Positions 4,661 through 6,069 of a stretch of DNA of 6,069 nucleotides are shown here, in pieces (the first letter of the stretch is position 1; each line of letters opens with the position of its first letter). Source of the DNA: Sulfuricurvum sp. GTDB taxonomy: Bacteria > Campylobacterota > Campylobacteria > Campylobacterales > Sulfurimonadaceae. A model generated the notes under the pieces. The model made no database searches. It was given only the letters and a program-made list of their open reading frames with translations, and was not told where the DNA came from. The translations under genes and the position numbers were made by a program. The stretch is from positions 1 to 6,069 of the forward strand of contig JAUXSZ010000179.1 of the NCBI GenBank assembly GCA_030679635.1, written 5' to 3'.

Positions 4661-5280
4661 AGGTGTTCGCCTTTGAGAGAATTTTCGAAGAGATAGCGGT
4701 GTTCGCTTGGGAGGGTTTCAAAAACCCTATTGGCAAGATCGCGTATTTCCCACAGTGCTGCCTTATCGCTGCGCAGGGAGATAAAGTTTTGAAGGCTGCG
4801 CGCATTGATAGTCCAGGTCAATTCCGTTTTGTAGCTTTCCGGCAGGCAGTATTTTGCCCGATCATTGCTGATCCCCTGCACGAGTACCGTACGCAGGTTT
4901 TCCAATGCGCGGATGCTCATTTCATCGACAATGTCAACGCCGGTCATGACCAGATACTGTTCTGCACGACTTTGGTGATCAATAGAGAAGGGGGCCTCTT
5001 CTTTGAGTTCTTTGAGCGTATATCGAGTACTTTTAACGGAGAGAGACGCCATGCGATGACGCGCAAGCTCTTGAAGCAATGCACGACTGACCCCTTCGAG
5101 ATAGAAACTGTATACGAGGTGTTCGAGAGTAGAAGCGTGTTTGAATTTGTTGCCGACGCGATCGATCAGTTCACGATCTTTTTCTCCGCCATTGTCGCTT
5201 TTATCAAAACTTTGCCAACACGTGCGAATGGCATCTGCACAGATTACGAGAGGAGTATGGTGATGTAATGTTACTTTCAT
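4657..5280 (-). CDS. thyX: Flavin-dependent thymidylate synthase ThyX
   Basis: ThyX makes dTMP from dUMP in the cytosol using methylenetetrahydrofolate, FAD and NAD(P)H, replacing the folate-oxidising ThyA. The diagnostic motif RHRxxSx4SxR is complete as RHRMASLSVKSTR at residues 74-86. Other family features are STLEHLVYSF (50-59) and, near the C-terminus, LPESYKTELTWTINARSLQNF (about 146-166) with LR at 169-170, which supplies conserved dUMP/FAD-contacting arginines. The 207-residue length fits the family. The start is ATG 5280-5278; the Shine-Dalgarno is weak (AAAGA about 8 nt upstream). A long plus-strand open frame lying antisense to this gene is only its shadow. The gene is first in a two-gene unit with the downstream lipoprotein and diverges from the Sel1-PldA gene. 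Confidence 0.95.
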   Translation of the reverse strand: MKVTLHHHTPLVICADAIRTCWQSFDKSDNGGEKDRELIDRVGNKFKHASTLEHLVYSFYLEGVSRALLQELARHRMASLSVKSTRYTLKELKEEAPFSIDHQSRAEQYLVMTGVDIVDEMSIRALENLRTVLVQGISNDRAKYCLPESYKTELTWTINARSLQNFISLRSDKAALWEIRDLANRVFETLPSEHRYLFENSLKGEHL

Positions 5281-5308
5281 AATAAATCTTTGGAAGTAGT
5301 TTTAAGAG

Positions 5309-5314
5309 AGTATA
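5309..5314 (-). promoter_or_regulatory. Candidate -10 box for thyX
   Basis: TATACT on the minus strand (5314-5309) would start RNA near 5302, leaving a leader of about 20 nt. No -35 is seen. This is the best candidate in the 161-bp divergent spacer. Confidence 0.4.
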
Positions 5315-5371
5315 GCGAAGAAGGGGTTAAAAATAGACTTTTGGGCATTACCTCGAAATTTTTAATATCCT

Positions 5372-5436
5372 TGCTATAATGTAAAAGAAAATAAATTATG
5401 TTTTATTCTATTGTCTATAATAATACAGTAAAGGAG
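5372..5436 (+). promoter_or_regulatory. Tandem -10 boxes and ribosome binding site for the Sel1-PldA gene
   Basis: TGCTATAAT at 5372-5380 is a perfect extended -10, with RNA starting near 5387. A second TATAAT at 5416-5421 would start RNA near 5428, leaving only about 14 nt of leader. Both lack a -35. AAGGAG at 5431-5436 lies 5 nt before ATG 5442 and fixes that start. Confidence 0.55.
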
Positions 5437-5441
5437 ATGGC

Positions 5442-6069
5442 ATGCAGCATGATCGTACATACAAACAAAACAGCATTGTGCATGGTATGAAAAGTTTTAT
5501 AGTGCTCATAGTCTGGATCACGAATCCCTGTTCAGTGATGGCAAATGACGATATAGCGGATGGAAATGTCAGCGGTGAGATATATTTTAATGAGAAGAAG
5601 TATGAAAAAGCACGTCCTTTGCTGGAAGATGAAGCAATAAAGGGGATTAAACCTTCTATCTATCGGTTGGCCTATATGTATCAAAACGGGCTTGGAGTAG
5701 AGGTTGATTATCAAAAATCCGCTTTTTGGTTTCAGCAGGCTGCTTCAGAATTTAGCTACACATTGACGATGGATACGAAAACCGCAAGAGCAAAAAAATC
5801 GTTTCTAGAAAGAGTTAATGAGCAGACGAACCCTGCTACGAATAAAGAGGGAAATGCCTATGTTTTACGTAAAATGGATACAAACACACCGGAAACAAAG
5901 GGGTTGATGGACTCTGTTTTGGGCGGTGACTTTTTCGGTTTAACTCCTTACGAAACCAATTTCATGCTGCCGTTTGGGTACTCGACGCATAAGTATCCGC
6001 ATATAGAATCCAACAGCATCAATGCTCCTGTGAATGGCTATTATGACAAAAATAGGGAAGCAGAATTTC
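5442..6069 (+). CDS. pldA: Exported Sel1-repeat protein with outer-membrane phospholipase A domain (C-terminus beyond the window)
   Basis: The frame is open from ATG 5442 to the right edge (209 codons). The strong AAGGAG favours this start, although ATG 5487 would give a more standard signal peptide. The hydrophobic stretch FIVLIVWI (19-26) and a likely cleavage after VMA (residue 34) mark export. Residues 45-101 contain a Sel1-like repeat (IYRLAYMYQNGLGVEVDYQK, then SAFWFQQAA), a helical pair used for protein contacts. From about 164 the sequence FFGLTPYETNFMLPFGYSTH matches the start of outer-membrane phospholipase A, where a Tyr-rich segment precedes the beta-barrel, and DKNREAEF looks like entry to the first strand. 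PldA hydrolyses phospholipids in the outer leaflet. The catalytic His and Ser lie beyond the window, so activity cannot be judged. Confidence 0.75.
   Translation, partial: MQHDRTYKQNSIVHGMKSFIVLIVWITNPCSVMANDDIADGNVSGEIYFNEKKYEKARPLLEDEAIKGIKPSIYRLAYMYQNGLGVEVDYQKSAFWFQQAASEFSYTLTMDTKTARAKKSFLERVNEQTNPATNKEGNAYVLRKMDTNTPETKGLMDSVLGGDFFGLTPYETNFMLPFGYSTHKYPHIESNSINAPVNGYYDKNREAEF

Noticed and set aside
4663..5268. 201-codon plus-strand open frame
   Set aside because: It lies wholly antisense to thyX, whose diagnostic RHR motif is intact, and it has no convincing RBS or family resemblance.
1..6069. CRISPR array, insertion-sequence ends, rRNA
   Set aside because: No regularly spaced repeats, transposase motifs or rRNA signatures were found.

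Overview
The window looks like a chromosomal segment of a Campylobacterota (epsilonproteobacterial) genome of the Sulfurimonas/Sulfuricurvum type. This rests on the gene order thrS-infC-rpmI-rplT, a ThrRS with almost no N-terminal TGS domain, a flavin-dependent ThyX, a PldA of the Campylobacter/Helicobacter style, and promoters with a good TATAAT -10 box but no clear -35. No database search was possible, so the taxon is an inference from recalled family features.

Positions 1-1202 are AT-rich and look like the end of an acquired island. They hold the N-terminal 147 codons of a probable restriction endonuclease (minus strand, running off the left edge) with its own promoter, RBS and operator-like inverted repeat. 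Next come a 72-aa alanine-rich lipoprotein behind a large palindrome, a perfect hairpin, short direct repeats, and the detached 3' part of a tRNA gene (about 1160-1202) ending in CCA. A tRNA 3' fragment without its 5' half is the usual scar left where an element integrates into a tRNA gene. Its orientation puts the element to the left.

Positions 1203-4400 are a conserved translation operon: ThrRS, initiation factor IF3 (whose TTG or ATT start overlaps the thrS stop), L35 and L20. A second promoter with an extended -10 inside the operon serves rpmI-rplT. The 97-nt rpmI-rplT spacer contains several mutually exclusive stems just before the rplT ribosome binding site and may be an autoregulatory element. 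A hairpin at 4381-4399 ends the operon and can also end the convergent unit.

Positions 4409-5280 (minus strand) are thyX followed by a small cysteine-containing lipoprotein, joined by a 4-nt ATGA overlap. Divergent from thyX, 5442-6069 holds the first 209 codons of an exported Sel1-repeat protein that runs into an outer-membrane phospholipase A (PldA) domain and is cut by the right edge.

The core genes are conventional. The points worth a second look are the island junction, the palindromes at accessory-gene promoters, the infC start codon, the L35-L20 spacer, and the Sel1-PldA arrangement.
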